Source of the DNA: Onchocerca volvulus
Taxonomy: Eukaryota; Nematoda; Chromadorea; Rhabditida; Onchocercidae
Direction: 5' to 3'
Length of the DNA: 64,000 bases
NCBI GenBank assembly: GCA_000499405.2
Contig: HG738140.1
Span: 4,592,171 to 4,656,170 of the forward strand
Part shown: positions 25,381-41,640 of the stretch, piece after piece
Numbering within the stretch: position 1 is the first letter of the stretch
How the letters are laid out: each line of letters starts with the position of its first letter
Notes under the pieces: generated by a model
Told to the model about the DNA's origin: nothing
The model's input: the letters and a program-made list of their open reading frames with translations, nothing else
The model's database searches: none
Program-made: the position numbers and the translations under genes

Positions 25381-28300
25381 TCAACATTGAGATTCTGATA
25401 CCGGATTTATGCCATTTGTTACATCCGTACTATTGCTGGCGGAACCGGAACCACTACTCTCGCTACCATCTGTAATTTTCTAAAGGGAAAAAAAAAAGAT
25501 CTAATATTAAGAAAAATTAAAAATATATAGCTAAGATAAATTATATCAAATATCCTTCTAAAAAATAACTTTCATTCTAAGAAAAATGAATGAAATTTGT
25601 TTAAAATTTGTTATTTTCATAAATTTAGAAATTATAATTTAATTTTAATAAAAAAATAGAAAACCAAAAAAAAAAATTAATAATTTTTTTTTTAATAATT
25701 TGATAAATTTGTAAAAAAAAATTAAAAAATTAATAATTTTTTTTAGTAAATAAATAAATTGAATAAGAAAATTTACAATAAGTATCAAAAAAAAAAAAGT
25801 GATAAGGACGAAATGATTAGACAGACTTACTAACTCGGCTTGGCCATATATCAATCAATAATCGAAGTGTTCGAGCCGCTCGATCCGTATCTAATGGATT
25901 GATAAGAATTTTTGGTTGATAAATACCACCACTGCTACCCTGACTACTACTACCATCAATCTCCATTGATGTATTAGAGGAACAGAAAAGTAAACAACCG
26001 AAGATACCCGTCAAACGTATACCAGTGATACCATTATGTTGATCCGAACTTATCACCAATTTTAGATGATCCATTATTTGTATCAATGTATTCTTTAAAA
26101 AAAAATTAATTACTATTTTCAGAATTGTTATTAATTATTCGATTACTCAACAATAAATTCCAGATCAATTTTAAAACTCATATAATCCTAAAATATCTTT
26201 TCGATTTATTTAAAATTTTCGGAAATATATAGAAAAAAAAATACATTTAGCAAGTTTACATTAGCAAGATGAAATACTTTATGAAAGAACATTTTTTTTT
26301 CTTGTAGCATTTAAAATAATAAATTAAAAATAAAATGCACAAACAAAAAAAAAAAAAAAATAAAATTTGAAAATTTTATAAATTTAAAATATACCTTATT
26401 AGCTGTAGGTAAACAATCGATAACTCTAAGTAATAAACGACGATTTCCCTGTGGATCATTCGGTAGTGCAACGGAAAATGCTTCAACAATCATGCTATAA
26501 ATTGACGGTAATATCAAAGGTTCCGGTAATTCACGTAAAAAATCCTTCACTAAACATGCCAATACATTAGTATCTGGAACTGCATCAACATTCAAACGTG
26601 CACGTTCAATGTTTAGCTCCAACTCCTCACGCAATACACGTTTTTTCTCCAATGATCCACATACTGTAACATAATTAATTACAAATAAACATAGACAGTA
26701 ATTTTTTAATTAAAAAAAAAAAGAAAATTGCATATTAATCTATGGTATAAATAGATTATTATATTTTTTTTCCTAAATTTCTGAATTTTGAAATTTCTTA
26801 GATTTTTTTGAAAGGAAAAAAAAAATTTTTTTTTTCAAACATACATATATAAAGACCCGAATAATCAACACCACGATGTTCAATTTCTTGCAAAAGACGA
26901 GCAAGTACCAGAGGTGTTTCTCGACCTTCTCTTGCAATCAATTGCTGCAACGGTATTCCAAATAATCCATCGTACCTGTGGGAATATTTTCAGTACATAA
27001 AACTGATACTTATTGTAATAAATAATTTAATTTTTTAACTAATTGAAAATTTAAAATTTAAATAGCCGAAATTTTTTAGGAAAAAAAAAGGAAAATTACA
27101 AACCTGCAATTAACAGTTCTTCGGAAAGCTACAGCAATACTATGAAAAGCAATCTTGACAATTAGTTGACCTTTTGGTTCTAAATTTAATGCAAACATTC
27201 GATTTCCATTTAAACGATCCACTACAAATGCTTCCAATAGTTTCAATGATCCTTTATGACATAATTTATGCCTGAATAATTATTAATTAATACTTCATTA
27301 ACCTAATTAATTATCTTTCAAATTTTTATCATTTCTTTTCTTTTGTTTATTTCTAATCAAATTTTATTTAAAATTTCTCAAAAATTTACCTATATTGTGG
27401 ATGCCAAGAATAGACGAAAAAGTTCGTGTGAGTAGCATGTTGTATGTCAATTTCAAACGTTTCACGCCATCGAAATTTTTGGTCCGCTGTAGAAACACCT
27501 GTTCTAGCACGATGTATTTCATTTACCTCCAATACGCAATACATTTCATCGGTGAAAGCTTTTTGTTTTTCTGGCATTTTTAATCCTCGTCCTTCGATAA
27601 TCTACAAAATTTACAAATGAAAAATTTTGATTGTTAAATTAATAAAAATACACGTAAAATGGAAAAAAATATATTTGTATTGGATGAAGTACAAAGAGTA
27701 AAAATAAGTTTTCAGCTAAAGTAATTTAGCGATAAACAAAAAATTAAAAGATTGATAATTAATTAGTAAAGAATAACAATTAAATAATAGTCCTGAAGTA
27801 AGTAATAGGAGCAAAAGATAATAAATGATATTGGTAATTTTTTTTAGAAGGCAATATTTCAAAAGTAAAAAAAAAAAAAAAAAAAAAAACAATAATCAAG
27901 ATAATAATTAATAACTGACTAAATACGAGCAAAAAAGTAAATAATTATTTAAAGACATGGCAATTTTTGTATTCTCTTAAAATTCATTAATTCTAATTTG
28001 AAAGAAATAATAATTTTTTTAATTTGAAATAAAATACCTGTACAATAAGAATTCCAGTAAGTGAAGTAACATCCAATGGAGCATCAACATCAAAACCTGG
28101 TCCAGCGACTCTTAATGGTACCCTTCTATTCATTAATGGTGAAACATGTAACTTATCTAATAAATCACCTCGTTCATGACCAAGCGAAAATCTATTTGTC
28201 TGAAAAAAAAAGATGCGAATTTCGCTAATAAATTCATTAAATTTGACATATGTTTATTGTTCTCTAAAAAAAGACAATTTTTTTTTTTCATCTGTTTAAT

Positions 28301-31300
28301 CAGTATAAAGAAATTTTTGTAAACTTATATGTTTACATAATGCTTGATTATATTGTAAATCATGCTTTTTCAAAATTTATAAAAATTTATGCAAAAATTG
28401 TTCCTTTCATATCGCGAAAACAAATATCTATTTGAAATTTAAAGCAAAATTAGCTATTTTGATATTTTAAAATTTAAATAACAAATTAAAGCAACTAACA
28501 GCACTTAACAGAGCCCTAGAAGGAAGTGAGGAACTTCGAATTGAAGCACCAGGTTTTTCACCGTATGTATGCGACCATCTTGATTGTCGTTCCTGTGGTC
28601 TAGTTACCGTATCGATAGATGCCCAATTACGGTATTCTTGGGCCGAAAATATATCATCAATAGTTCGACCATATTGTCCACTAACATTGCTACTACCAAA
28701 ACGCATTCGAGAATCTGAATTGAGTTAAAAAAGAGAATCTAAATTAGATAAAAAAGAGAATCAGAATTGGAAAAAGAAAAATAAAAAATTATATTAAATT
28801 AAACAAGCATAAAAACAAGTCAAAAAAGTGCTCAAAAAATTGCTTAAAAAAATTTTAATCAAATATTTTTTTTTTTTTTTTGTCTGTTGATGGAATATTT
28901 TATATTGAAATTGTTAAAATTCATTTTCTGAAGACTTCTTAAAAGGTAAGTTTGAAAAAGTTTAAATTAAATTAAAAGATTTATTAAAGTTTTAAAAGAA
29001 TTCAAATAAAATATACTCCTTTCAAACAGTCAATTTAAATCTTGTTCGTAAATTTCAAGGATAGTTTTTTATTAGATTTCAAAAAAAAAAAATTTCTTTT
29101 GCCAGTTATGCTAAGTATTTTCGCCTGTTTCGTAAATTTAAGATTTTGCAATTCTATAAAAATTGGATTTTTTAAATTCCTGTAATTTAAAATATTAGAA
29201 TATTCTCGAGAAGAATTCTTAAAGCATTAATCCAAAGTATTTAAAATTTAAATCCTTAATCGATGAGTGTTATTCTATGAAAAACAATTAGATAAAATAA
29301 GGTAAAGGTATATAAAATTCGGTAAAAAGTAACAAATAAGACAACTTATAACTTTCTTCGTAGCAACAGAAATCATTAACATTATTAACTTTCATTTTCT
29401 TTAATTTGACGAAGCAATAAGCAAAATGAATATAAAAGCTATTTGATTTACTTTAGAAAATTTAATAAAACTAACAGCAAGAAAGATTGTTTAAGAATTC
29501 ACTAATCAATTTGTAAATTGAATAGGAGTAAATTGTCCTCAAATTCAATTCATGCAAAATGGATAAACGGAAAATTTTGGATTTAAATTAGCATTCATTA
29601 AAACTCACAAATTTATTACTTGAATATATCAGATATGCATTCATTAACTACTTTTCCTATTAATTCTCTTTATTCGCTAAATTTTTTTCCTGATTTTCTC
29701 AAGTACAGAAAGTAAAAATTTGAAGGAAATTCTCTTCACTAAGTTGTTTCATGTCTTTTGGTCCGAAATTTTTAAATTTAGCCTGATTTTGATCTAGAAT
29801 AAAATTAAGTATTACCTTATTATCTTCCTTTAACTCTTCAGATTATAATTTATTTTTTAGCAAACTATATAAAGATATCATAGATCATCCTAGAAAATTA
29901 CTTTCTCTTCGAAAATTACTTCACCCTTCATCATACCTGAGTAGATGATTTTGAAAGATTTAAATCCCCTTTTTGTAGAGGTATCATGACTGACCTGTTT
30001 GCATTTGCCTATATTTTAATTTTTGATAATCATAGTAAATTAATTAAATAAATAAAAGAAAAAAATTAGGTAATTTTAGTAAAAGCGAAAATTCGAATAT
30101 TAAGTATCAAATAGACAAATGTATCAAAAAAAAATTTCCGAATTACAATGAATACAGCAAATTTAGAATCATCAAAGAAAAAAAAAAGTCATTTAGAAAA
30201 GGAACTGGGAATCAATGAAAATGTATACATAATGGTAAAAGAATTAAGGATTGATAAAAAAAAAAAAACTGATGAAGATTGCTAAAAGCTATTAATGATT
30301 TCGATATCAATTGCTAGGTTTTTCTTAATAAATAGTGAATAATTTAATTCAAAAAAAAAAAAAAAAATGACAAGCAATGGATTTTGTTTGTATAACGCTT
30401 GAAATAATTTTTAAATAATAAATGCGGCAATCATTTTTTTATTTTCATTTAAGAAAATGATTTCAGAATATTTCAAATTGACAAATTAAAATATCAGCAA
30501 TGCATTTTAAAACAGTATTTGAAAAGAAAGAAGAAGAAGAAGAAATGCTATGGAAAAAGTTCATAGGAGACAATAATTTCAATATATGAAATTTAAGTGT
30601 TGAAGAGAAGAATTTTTGGAGAGCTTTTTCGGGATACGGTATCAATAAGATATTTAAAAGGGTAAAAGTGTCGAAAAAAAAAAAGAAAAAATAGCTAATT
30701 CATCGTTTCAAAAATAAAAAAAAGGTGAAAACTAAATAAATAATGTCTGAATTTACGAATTATTTCTCTTTTAAATCAGATATTCAAGGAATAGAGTTAA
30801 TACCGATTAAAAGTCAATTATTAGAGTTAGGTTTCTTTAATTAGTATATTAAAATTTTTATCGAAATTTGAAAAATTAAAAAATGAACAAACTTGCGCCA
30901 TCGATAACATCATTTCGCCATTTTACGGTTCGTGGTGCGGTACCTGAGATAGCACGTCGACGAGGCAATGAATTACTTCTACTTGAAGATGGATCAATTG
31001 GATGCCAAGCTGATTGACCCCGTAACATATACCTTGGATCTAGAGCTCCCGGTGGTGAACAAAGTGAATGATGCATAGAATAACCAGCTACATCACTGAG
31101 CGAACGTTGATTGATTGGTAATGGCCGAGATATACCGGGTGGTGTACGAAATTGTGAAGGACCGAAATTTCCCGGAAAAGCACCATAGCTAGATGATGGC
31201 GGAAGATAATCTGGAGCAGTTGATGGACCAGGAAAAGATGGAGGCAGAGGCACAGGTCGTTGGGTTATTGGTCGAGGCATTGAATAAGTATATGAAGAAG

Positions 31301-34300
31301 GTAGCATCTGAAAGTAACTAAACTTAATCTAATAAGTTAAATTATCAAAAAAAATAATCTATAGACTCAGAAATTTCTGATCTTTAGAAAAGTGTTTAAA
31401 AATTAGGAATATTTAAAAATTTTTCTTGATAATATAACGAATGAGATTACTTACGTATAACATATATGTGATATCAAAACAGAATTACGAAAAAATTCCA
31501 ACCTGAGCGGGTAATTGAGCACTAGTGGTATAGCTATCAGCAAGATGTACCGCAGAAGACAATAATTTTGGAGGTGGTACACGAGCAGTTCGTGAAACAG
31601 TTTCTTCTAATTTTTCCGGTTGACTATTCAGGAGACGTGATGAATGATGATGACCGATAAAATGCTCTCGTGGACTTAAAGTTATCATCGAAGGTAAACC
31701 AGTTGGTGCTATTGCTGAAGATGTTGATGCAGAAGATGGTGGCTGTGAACATCGTTTAGCCATTTCCTATGAAATTAATTGATAACAGAATTTATCACTA
31801 ACAGTAATTTTTGGGATTCTTTGTTATTATCAATAACTTATCACATAATAGAATATATGCCTAATATTATTCTTTGCTTATCATTATTATCAGTAGCAAT
31901 TTCAATTTATCTCAATTTCATTCATCTCTCTCTTATCATTATTATCAGTTGCATTTATTTCAAATTATTTGAGATAAAAAATAAAGACATTATTTTCAAA
32001 TATAAAAATATGCAAATGTATATTTTAGTTAATGAATTATCACATCTCTTAAAACAGATATCTTAGCGATAAAGCTCAGTCTACTATTTATGAGATTTGT
32101 CCTATATTTTCAGATTAAATCTTATGTTTACTTTGATGAAGTTGTAATTTGATATTATGAATTTTCATAAAGTCGATTCTTCTTTGATTTTATTATTATG
32201 CTTCATAAATTAGTCAATAACTCTATGATTTTTACTTGAAACATCAATAAAAATCTCTTGATGACGATAGTTTTTATAAAATTGAGCATGTAAAAATTTG
32301 AAATGAGATAATCAAAAAATCGAAATTAAATTAAATAAAATAGAAAATATAATATTATATGCCCCTATAAATCTCAGTATGAAGGATTATAGGATGGAAT
32401 CATAGAATCAGAATCTAACAAAATAAATTATTTCTGTTGAATAGCGCATTTCAAATATCCCTGTGTTCCTTCTGGTTGCCCGATTCGGAAAAACTCAAAT
32501 GGGAACGAAGAAAAAAAGTTGTTTTTAGTAAAAATCTCGAATCATAATATAAAATAATGAAAAGAATTCAATAACTCAATTAAAACTAACAATTTCAATA
32601 AAAATTAATTCTCTGAAAGTTAACTATTTGAAAATCAAACAAACCTACGAGGAAAGTTTAAAAAAAGGAGAAAATAAGTATCGAAAAAGTGCTAGGCATT
32701 TCAAAGAAAAGATTCAAAAGGCCAGAAATGAAAGCTTAGCTTAAGATAATCTAAGGCCTTTAGAAGTCATATAAAATGGATTTTTTTTTTTTTTTTAAAT
32801 TGCTGTTGTCACATTGCTTTCGTCTCTATAAATTGAAAAAGAGAAAGATTGAATTTCTGAGTTTCTAAATTTTTGAGCACAGCAATATCATATTTGATTT
32901 ATAGTAGATCATTTAGATATTGGGCTTTTCAATGATCCTTCTTACAGAGAAAAGTAAAAACTAAATAATCTATTCTTCTATAATTATCATCAGTGTGATT
33001 ATGCAAAAAAAATAGATTATGCAAATAAAATAGCTTTTTTTCTTGTGAATGTTTATGCAATACTTAGATTAGATGAATATTTTCACTGCAAATCAAAGAT
33101 AGATTCAGGATAAGTTTTGAATGAATAATTTGATGAATGAATGAATGAAGAATTCAAAGGCTCATCATTTTTCTACAAATCATTATTTATCTTAAATTAG
33201 TTTAAAGACAATCAATAATATGAAAAATCTATTAATGAAAAAATAATTAGTGCTAATGTGTTACAATGAAAAAATTTAGATATTCGACCACTTATAAAAG
33301 AATCTAGAGTTTTTAAAACTAGGTCATCAAGTAATAATTTTACCCAGACAACTGTAAAAAAAAAAGAGAACATTCCAGAAAGTTTTTAGATATTCATAAA
33401 TATACAATTATAACAAACTTCATTGTATGCAGATCAGAATATAATCGGAATTAAAATTCAATCTATATAAAAATATTGTTACCACACAACGTTTCAAGCT
33501 TCATCAATTGATTTGAAAATTTGGCGCAACGTTGCATTTAAATAGGCGCGTGTTTACATGTAGATATATCTATTTTTTTATGTTTACGTGAGAATAAACA
33601 TGTTTCCCGCCAAAACGTCATAAGGATAAATGTGTTTCCAGCCAAAACGCTCCGAATAACAGATAAACAGAATGAGATCAACCAATCATGAGACGATATG
33701 TTAGAGATCAGGAAAGAAGAAGAAGCCCCGAAAGGATTTTAAAAGTTCAGATTTTGGAGCAGAGTGAGATCAACCAATCATGAGACGAACAGAATCAATT
33801 CAAATTCGACAACAATTCGAGTTCAACTGACCGTTCAGTTCGGATTTCCCACATCGACACAGTAACAATTCATTTATATAAACTAGCTGTCAAAATTTCA
33901 ACGCAGTAGTAAGACCTTTTGAAAATCTAAGACTTTGGACAAAAGAACACTTACATTTTTATTTATGCAGACTAGCTAACCGGTCACGCGGAGCGTGGCC
34001 GAGTATAGCTAATGTGACATTAAAAAAAAAGAAAGTAAAGAGAAAGGAGTGTAAAAAAAAGTTGACAGCACTTAAGCCAAAAAAGTTGTCACATTACTTC
34101 GATTTATCTTTAACTTAAATTGAAGACTTCTATTATTTCGAATTATGTTATCAAGTTAACTTATTCTTGTCTAATCTTGGTTAACAATATTATACCTGTA
34201 GTGAAATTAATAATTATAAATAATTCCTGATAGCAAAATAAAATGAGACAAATTTTTACATGACAAAAGAAAGAAAAAAAACCTGTTGTTGACGAGCCTT

Positions 34301-37300
34301 TCTGCCGAGCCATGTATTGGCGGTTGAGGTTGGATGATTTAGCAAGGTAGATGAAGGTGTTTCATCAAGTTGCTCTTGATCACTTCTTTGAAAAACGACC
34401 ACTGGTCGTGTTACCATTGAATGTGATTGTGACATCCTTTCCCTGAAATTACGTTATGATTCGGTAATCGTGATTACGTAATTTATCACTTGGGTTTATT
34501 ATTGGAGCGAGAAAGATTGATTTAATGGATCAAAGATTGACTTACACTATAACACGAATAATTATCCTAAATAAGCACATTTTAAGCAACTATGAAAATT
34601 TTACAGTTGATTATCATTGCCAACAATAAGGAAAAAAGAAATGAAGCAAAAATGACGAAAAAGAAAACACGAAAATTCAAATGTTTTTTTCAAAATTTTC
34701 TTTTTTATTGATTTCGAAAGCTCACGGAAGTAAGTGTTAGCTAAATTGTGATCATTTTAAATATCAAAATAATTCTAAATACACAATGTTATTTTATCAA
34801 ATAAATAGAGGAAAAAATACCTCTTATTTTTAATATATCGTATCCTAAGTAGAAGACGACGTGGTATCGAAAGTACCAATACGACATCATCGATGCTCAT
34901 CGCAGATACATCTACATTATTAACCGATAATATTTCATCACCAGGACGAATAATATCACCATATTTTTCCAACTCTGAATTCTCGCCAAAACGAGATGCA
35001 AATACACCTGATGACCTGAAATCAATCGCTTTTTTTCCGTAATTCTCAGCAGAATATCTAGGAAAAATTAAGCAAATGATTTTCAGCAAAATATCTACGA
35101 AAAATTAAGCAAACGAATAAAAAAAAATAATTAAAAAAGCTACTTTTATAAGAAAACGATAAAACAAAGGTTTTTAAAAAAAAAGCCATATCACCTTGAT
35201 TAAACAAAACATTTTATGTGAAACTTAAAATTTTTGTGAAGTGAATTTTTCAAATTTGATGCATAATTTTAATTTTCATTGCAATTAATACATAGTAATT
35301 AATTTTATGCACCTTTTTTTTGGAGTGATTTTTACAAATAACGTATAATAACACTATTTTTAATAGTTCACTAATAAAGACACAAATGCTCGATGTGTAT
35401 ACAAGATAAATTAACAATTTTCTACGGAAATAGATTAAATTCTTATACAAAAAAAAAATTATTACCTGTCAGTACCGTTACCTTCCCGAAGATATAAGCC
35501 AAGACTTTGTCCTGGTTTTTTAATAATTTCTACTAATTGGACAACAACGATATCACCAGTACCAGCAGCTCCTCGTTTTTCCATTCGATATTCCGATCTA
35601 AATTATTTTAGTTTCTTTTTTCATAATTTTCTCAAAAGAATTTATAAATAAAAAAAATTGATTTAAATATTATCTATTTAGGTTGTATAATTAGGAAGAT
35701 TGCATGATCCAGAGAATTTATTCAGAGAATGTAGACTGTTCTAATTGGATGATAATATCAAAAAGTAAAAATGAATTTTTGGCGATAATGAATCGATGGG
35801 ATTAAATCTAAGCGATGCATTTATCATTTAAATTGATTGTCAAAAAAGAATCTTCAACTTAGGAGGGAATGAATAAATAAAAATTCAAAAGAAGTAAAAT
35901 TACTTGTTTTCTGTGTATTATGAGAGAATATGAATAACTATTACTACTAGTATTATTAAAATATCAATTATAAATTTCACAGGGTTTACATATCAAATTA
36001 ATTATTAAAATTCAATATTGAATAATTTAACAACTGAATTTAAACCTAACAATTAGTAAAAATTATTATAAATATTTTAGATGACTAAGATTATTTACTT
36101 ACTTGTCGAGAATACGAGCCGAAAAACCTGAAGTACCAGATGCAGTAAGTGTGGAGCATTGTTGATCTACTTGATGAATTTTGCGTACAACTTCTTCTGG
36201 TAATGAACATCCTGAAATTACTAGAATTCACTGGTTATAATTTTAGGATAAGTTGAAAAGAGAAGAAAGACTGAACTTTGTTCAAAGCGATATATTCTTT
36301 TATCTAAAACTTTGAAAATTTTATGGAAAAACATAATCAATATTGGACCATTTTGTTATTTATTTAAAATCTAAATTAAATTCTTTTTTCTGATTTCATA
36401 ATTTTTAGCTAATTTCTTTTCTAATGATATTATGTTTTTTTTTATGAATGAAATATTGTTAAGAAAAATTATTTGATTTTTCACTTGCAAATATTGGCTA
36501 TAAAGATGGAGAAGATTTTTAATCGATTTTAGACGGGAATTTTTTTTTTTTTTAAATTAATTCAAAAACTTGTGAAAATAAGAGAAGCAAATAGGAACAA
36601 ATGGTACCAACCAATTTGTCAGGAATAGTGTACAAGATTGAGAAGAGCTCTCCGGGGATTGTTAAGTTATCAATTTTTTTTTTTTTTTCCTATTACATTT
36701 TATAGCACAAACATTCACTTCATTTTCTGCATTTTTAATTTTTAAAATTTTCTTCACATCGAAATAAAATTTGAATGTTTTCTTTTTTTTTTTTCAAAAA
36801 ATGCAGAAAATGAAATGAAAATTTGTGCTACGAAATGTTCATGTTGTTTTTGTTTGAAATTTATGCTATAAATCTATTTATATAGTTTAAAGAAAAAAAA
36901 ATTTGGAATAGAATATATCAAACATTAAATATGAAGTACAAATTACTAATATATTTATCTTTTGTAGTATATGAAATAATCTGTTACTTTAAAAATACAA
37001 TTTGGAAAAAAAATATGAAAAATTAATTAATAATTTTTTTGTGCTAAAGAAATTATCAATTAATTTTTCATCTTTTTTTTGCGATGAAAAATTCTTGATT
37101 GGTTTTTTTTTTACGATAATTTTTTTTTTTTTAATACTTTAGTTTTATATAGTGAAAATTAATGAAGAAAGATTTTAAATCATTAATATTATGATAAAAT
37201 GCAACTTCCCCAACGTATCAAAATATATTATCAATACAATATAATATCAATATATAGCATATAATCATATCAAATGTACAGAATATAATCAATAAAATTT

Positions 37301-40300
37301 AGATGATAAAAGAAACAAATTTACTGGTAATATGAAATAACGGGAACAGATGGACTATCTTATTAATCATAATACATAATAATAGCCATAATTAATAATA
37401 GTAATAATTATAATTATAGTATAGTAATCGAATATGCAAATTTTCTTCCGTCATCATTTCTCTTACCAATATCATCGCAAAACAAATTCGAATTTTAGCA
37501 ATAATCAATATCATCATAAGCAAAATTAACTATTTTAAATTTAACTATTTTAAATTTCCTTCAAAAATTCGATTTTTTAAAAAGACAAAAGATTGATTGA
37601 GTGGAAAAAATGAAGTAAAAAAAAAAAAGTTTTCCATAATCCAAATGTCAGTTATTTGCAAAATAAACATTTATCTAAGCTTAAAGAATCAAATTATTTG
37701 TCCAATCCGTATAATATTTACCATAAGATAGTATATATATTAATTTTTTAAATAAAATTTATTTTTTCGCAAAATTAATCAATTTTAAATTTTGATTTTC
37801 TTTATTTTTAAATTATATACATGAGGTAAACGAAAAATCCGATGTTTACAAATTTCAGGTTTTTCTGAAAATTATATCCAGACAAAAGCAATTAAATAAT
37901 GAAATATGATACATCATCATCATCCGAATTATATAAGACGAGAGAAAATTGTGGTATTAAATATTTTGATTCTTACATAATGCATTACCAATTAACAGAT
38001 TAAAAATTTTAGAAAAGGCCGAAAATTTGACTAGAAATAATAAAATGAAATAACATAATTAATATGAGTGAAAAAAATTTTTTAAAAATTAATAGGAAGA
38101 TGAAAATTAAATGATGAAAATAGGAATAATAATCGATAGATATGGATGATATTGATAAATATCAATGAATTTCTATTCAATGGATGAATGTAAATAAATT
38201 GTAAATAAATAAGTAGTAAATAAGAATGAATAGATATACAAGTAAACAAGTATAAAAAAAAAATGTAAACAACATCAATAAAAAAAAAAAAAAGGAGCAA
38301 TGCTTGTCTTAAGTTAGAAATAAATAAACAAACATCAATTAGACAATTTTTTATTGCCAAAATTAACTTTTTATTAACTTTTCTTCAATGAATTCTTCCG
38401 TTATGTAAAAGAAGAAAATCGAAAAATAAATGGAAAAAAAAGAAAATAAAAAAAAAAAAAATCGCTCACTTATGAAAATAAAACAAAAAGATTGAGGTAA
38501 AAAAAAAAAAAAAAAACAAATTTTGGAAAAAAGAAGAAGTAAAAGACAATTTTTTTACTCAACTTCTTTCATTGCATTTTAAAATACTGCTTTATATTAT
38601 TCGACAAATGTAAAATCGGGCAATCAATAAAAGAGACAAATCAGAAATGTGTCAATAAATATTTGTCAATCAATAAATGGAACAAACTGGTAAACAAATA
38701 TGTAACGAATAATTAAGAAATGCAAATGGCATATAAGATAAATAGATAGATAGATATATGATGAGAAATAAATGAATAAACGAAAGTGTAAATAAATGAA
38801 TATCAAGCAAATTAGTATCAATCGATCGAATGGTAAATAAATAAATTATGCAAAATGAAAGAGAAGAAAAAAAAATTGTATAAATATTATTTTAATTTCA
38901 TTTTTAAGTTATAATTTAGTTTTACATTTATAAATATTATTTGATTTTAATATTAAAATGAAAAAAATAATGAAATAAAGAAACAAAACATATAATTAGC
39001 GTAAATAAATAAATGTAAATAAATGTAAAAAAAAAAAGAACTGTAAATAAAATGTAAATAAATCTGTATAAATGAGTAAATAATACAAGAAAAAAAAAAC
39101 GAAGAGAAAATGCATGAAATAAATAATTAATAATTGTTTTTCGAAAAAAAAATGATACAATTTTGAATTAAATGATAAAATTTATCTTGATATATATATA
39201 GAGATTTTTGTTTTTTTTTAAATTACGAAATTATTATTAAGATAACGGAGCAATAAATCGATGTTGTTTATCAGTCGACATGTTAGAATATTTATGATCA
39301 TCAAGTGATTTTTTTTTAGGAATGAAAGGAATCAAAAAGATGAAACTATTTTATTTACTCTACCTTATTGATTAATGATTTAAATTATTTGATCTAAAAT
39401 TCAAATTACTAGATTAATAATTCGAATTAGTATTCACGGATTTCGATTACATTATGAAATCACAAAAAAATAAATATTACTATCAATGAAGCAAACATAA
39501 TGACTTCACCAAAATTTTTCATAAAATAAATCATTAAGTAGCAATTTATCCGGCCCTAAATAGTAAAGGACTCAAATTACAAAGCATAATAACTAATGTT
39601 TGAGCAAATTAGAATTGCTCGACAAATTAAGTTGCTGGACGAATTAAGATTGCTAGATAAGTGAGACAAATTAAAAAAGTTTAATATTTGAGAACAAAAA
39701 AAAAAAATTGGAAATGAATAATAAACCTGGTTGTTGATTGAAAGATTTTTGTTGCTGCTGTTGTTGTTGTTGTTGTTGTTGTTGTGATGGATTGTATGGC
39801 ATAGAACTAATCCGTTTCTGTAAAAAAAAATTTTTTTAAAATTTATTTTAAATATTTCACCCGAAAAAATGTCAATAATTAATAATATAATATATTAATA
39901 ATAAAGATAATAATAGTATTATGATCCAAATGAACAGTAATAATTCATAATCTATCATATACAGAAAATAAACGATCGATATTTCAAATTCAAACTTTGA
40001 AATTCGATCCATTTGTTAATTTCAATTGTTTTAACCACTTTTACTCTATAATCCGAATAAATGGTATTAAACAATAATAATTAATTACCTATAGAAAATA
40101 GAGAACTGGGTACTTTGAAATCAAATTATACCAACCATTCATTTGTTAACTTCAATTACTTTAGCTGCTTTTACGACTCAAATAAATAATAAAAATCAAC
40201 AATAATTATAGAAAATTGCGAATCAATAATTCGAATTTAGATTGTAAAATTCGAATCATTTGTCAATTTGAACTACTTAAACCGCTTTCCTCTTTTTTTT

Positions 40301-41534
40301 TTTTTTTTTAATATTACATGATGCAAATAGAAATTAGTCATATATAGCAAAACGGAAAATCAATATTTAGAATTGAGATTATGAAATTTGATTCATTTCC
40401 TAATTTCAACTATCTACCATACAATCCAAATTTTTTCTATAATATGATCTAAAATGAATAGTAATAATTAATCATACTTGTATAACAAAGACAAAGATGA
40501 ATGTTTCGAATTTAAATTGTACAAATTCGATTGAAATTTATTTCAATTTCAATTACTTCAACCGTTTTTAACTACACTATCCTTGTACTAAACGATCCAA
40601 ATAAGTGATAATTAATAAAAAAAAATTAATCATATATAAAAAATAAGGCACAAAAATAATAAATTATAATCAGAAAAATATTTCGAATTAAGATTTTTGA
40701 CAAAATTAAACCTTCGATTACTCTTTCAAGTTGCTTCTAAACCGTTTTCATAAAATAAAAATCAAAGATTAACAAGAAAAGAAGCCAATAAAACGTAATT
40801 TTTCCCAACCATAGATTTATATGATAAATATCTACATATATCTCTTTTCATGTTTATAATAACTAGTAAAGTAGTTGTGCACATACATTAAATAGACAGA
40901 CACATACACAGACATACACAGACACACGCACAGACACATACATACACCGACACACACACATATACATACATATAAACTACAACATACTTCAATAAGCTAA
41001 ATAGTTTGTGTTTGATATTTGGTCGTCGAGATTCGAGATTTAGCCTTTCTTTCTATGTTCCTTCATCCATGTAAAAATCCCAGCGAAAAGGAGGAATAAA
41101 TAGTGGACATATATATATATATATAAATGTATGTGTGTGTATGTGTGTGTGTGTCTGTATGTGTGTGTGTGTATGTGTGTCTGTGTGTGTCTGTGTCTGT
41201 GTCTGTGTGCATACATCTATGAAGAATGATGATGATGATGATGATAATAGTGTCGATGGTGATGTCTGATATTTTCTTTGGCTCTAATTCTTGGCTCTCT
41301 AATTTCTTGGCCAAATCCTATATCTATCCTTTAAATATGTATATATCGACAATCTTTCCTTTCTTTTATCCTTTCCACTTTTTTTTTTTTTTTTTTTTTT
41401 TCTCACTCTATTCAATTTTAAATTCTTCTTCTTCTTTCACTCTTTTAGACAAATCTTATGTCTAGTTTTATAATTTCTCATCGTGAATTAGATTGGAAAA
41501 AAGCATTTTTAAAGTTCAATTTCTTTTTATTTTT

Positions 41535-41566
<32 letters not shown>

Positions 41567-41580
41567 TTTTTTTTAATTTT

Positions 41581-41640
<60 letters not shown>

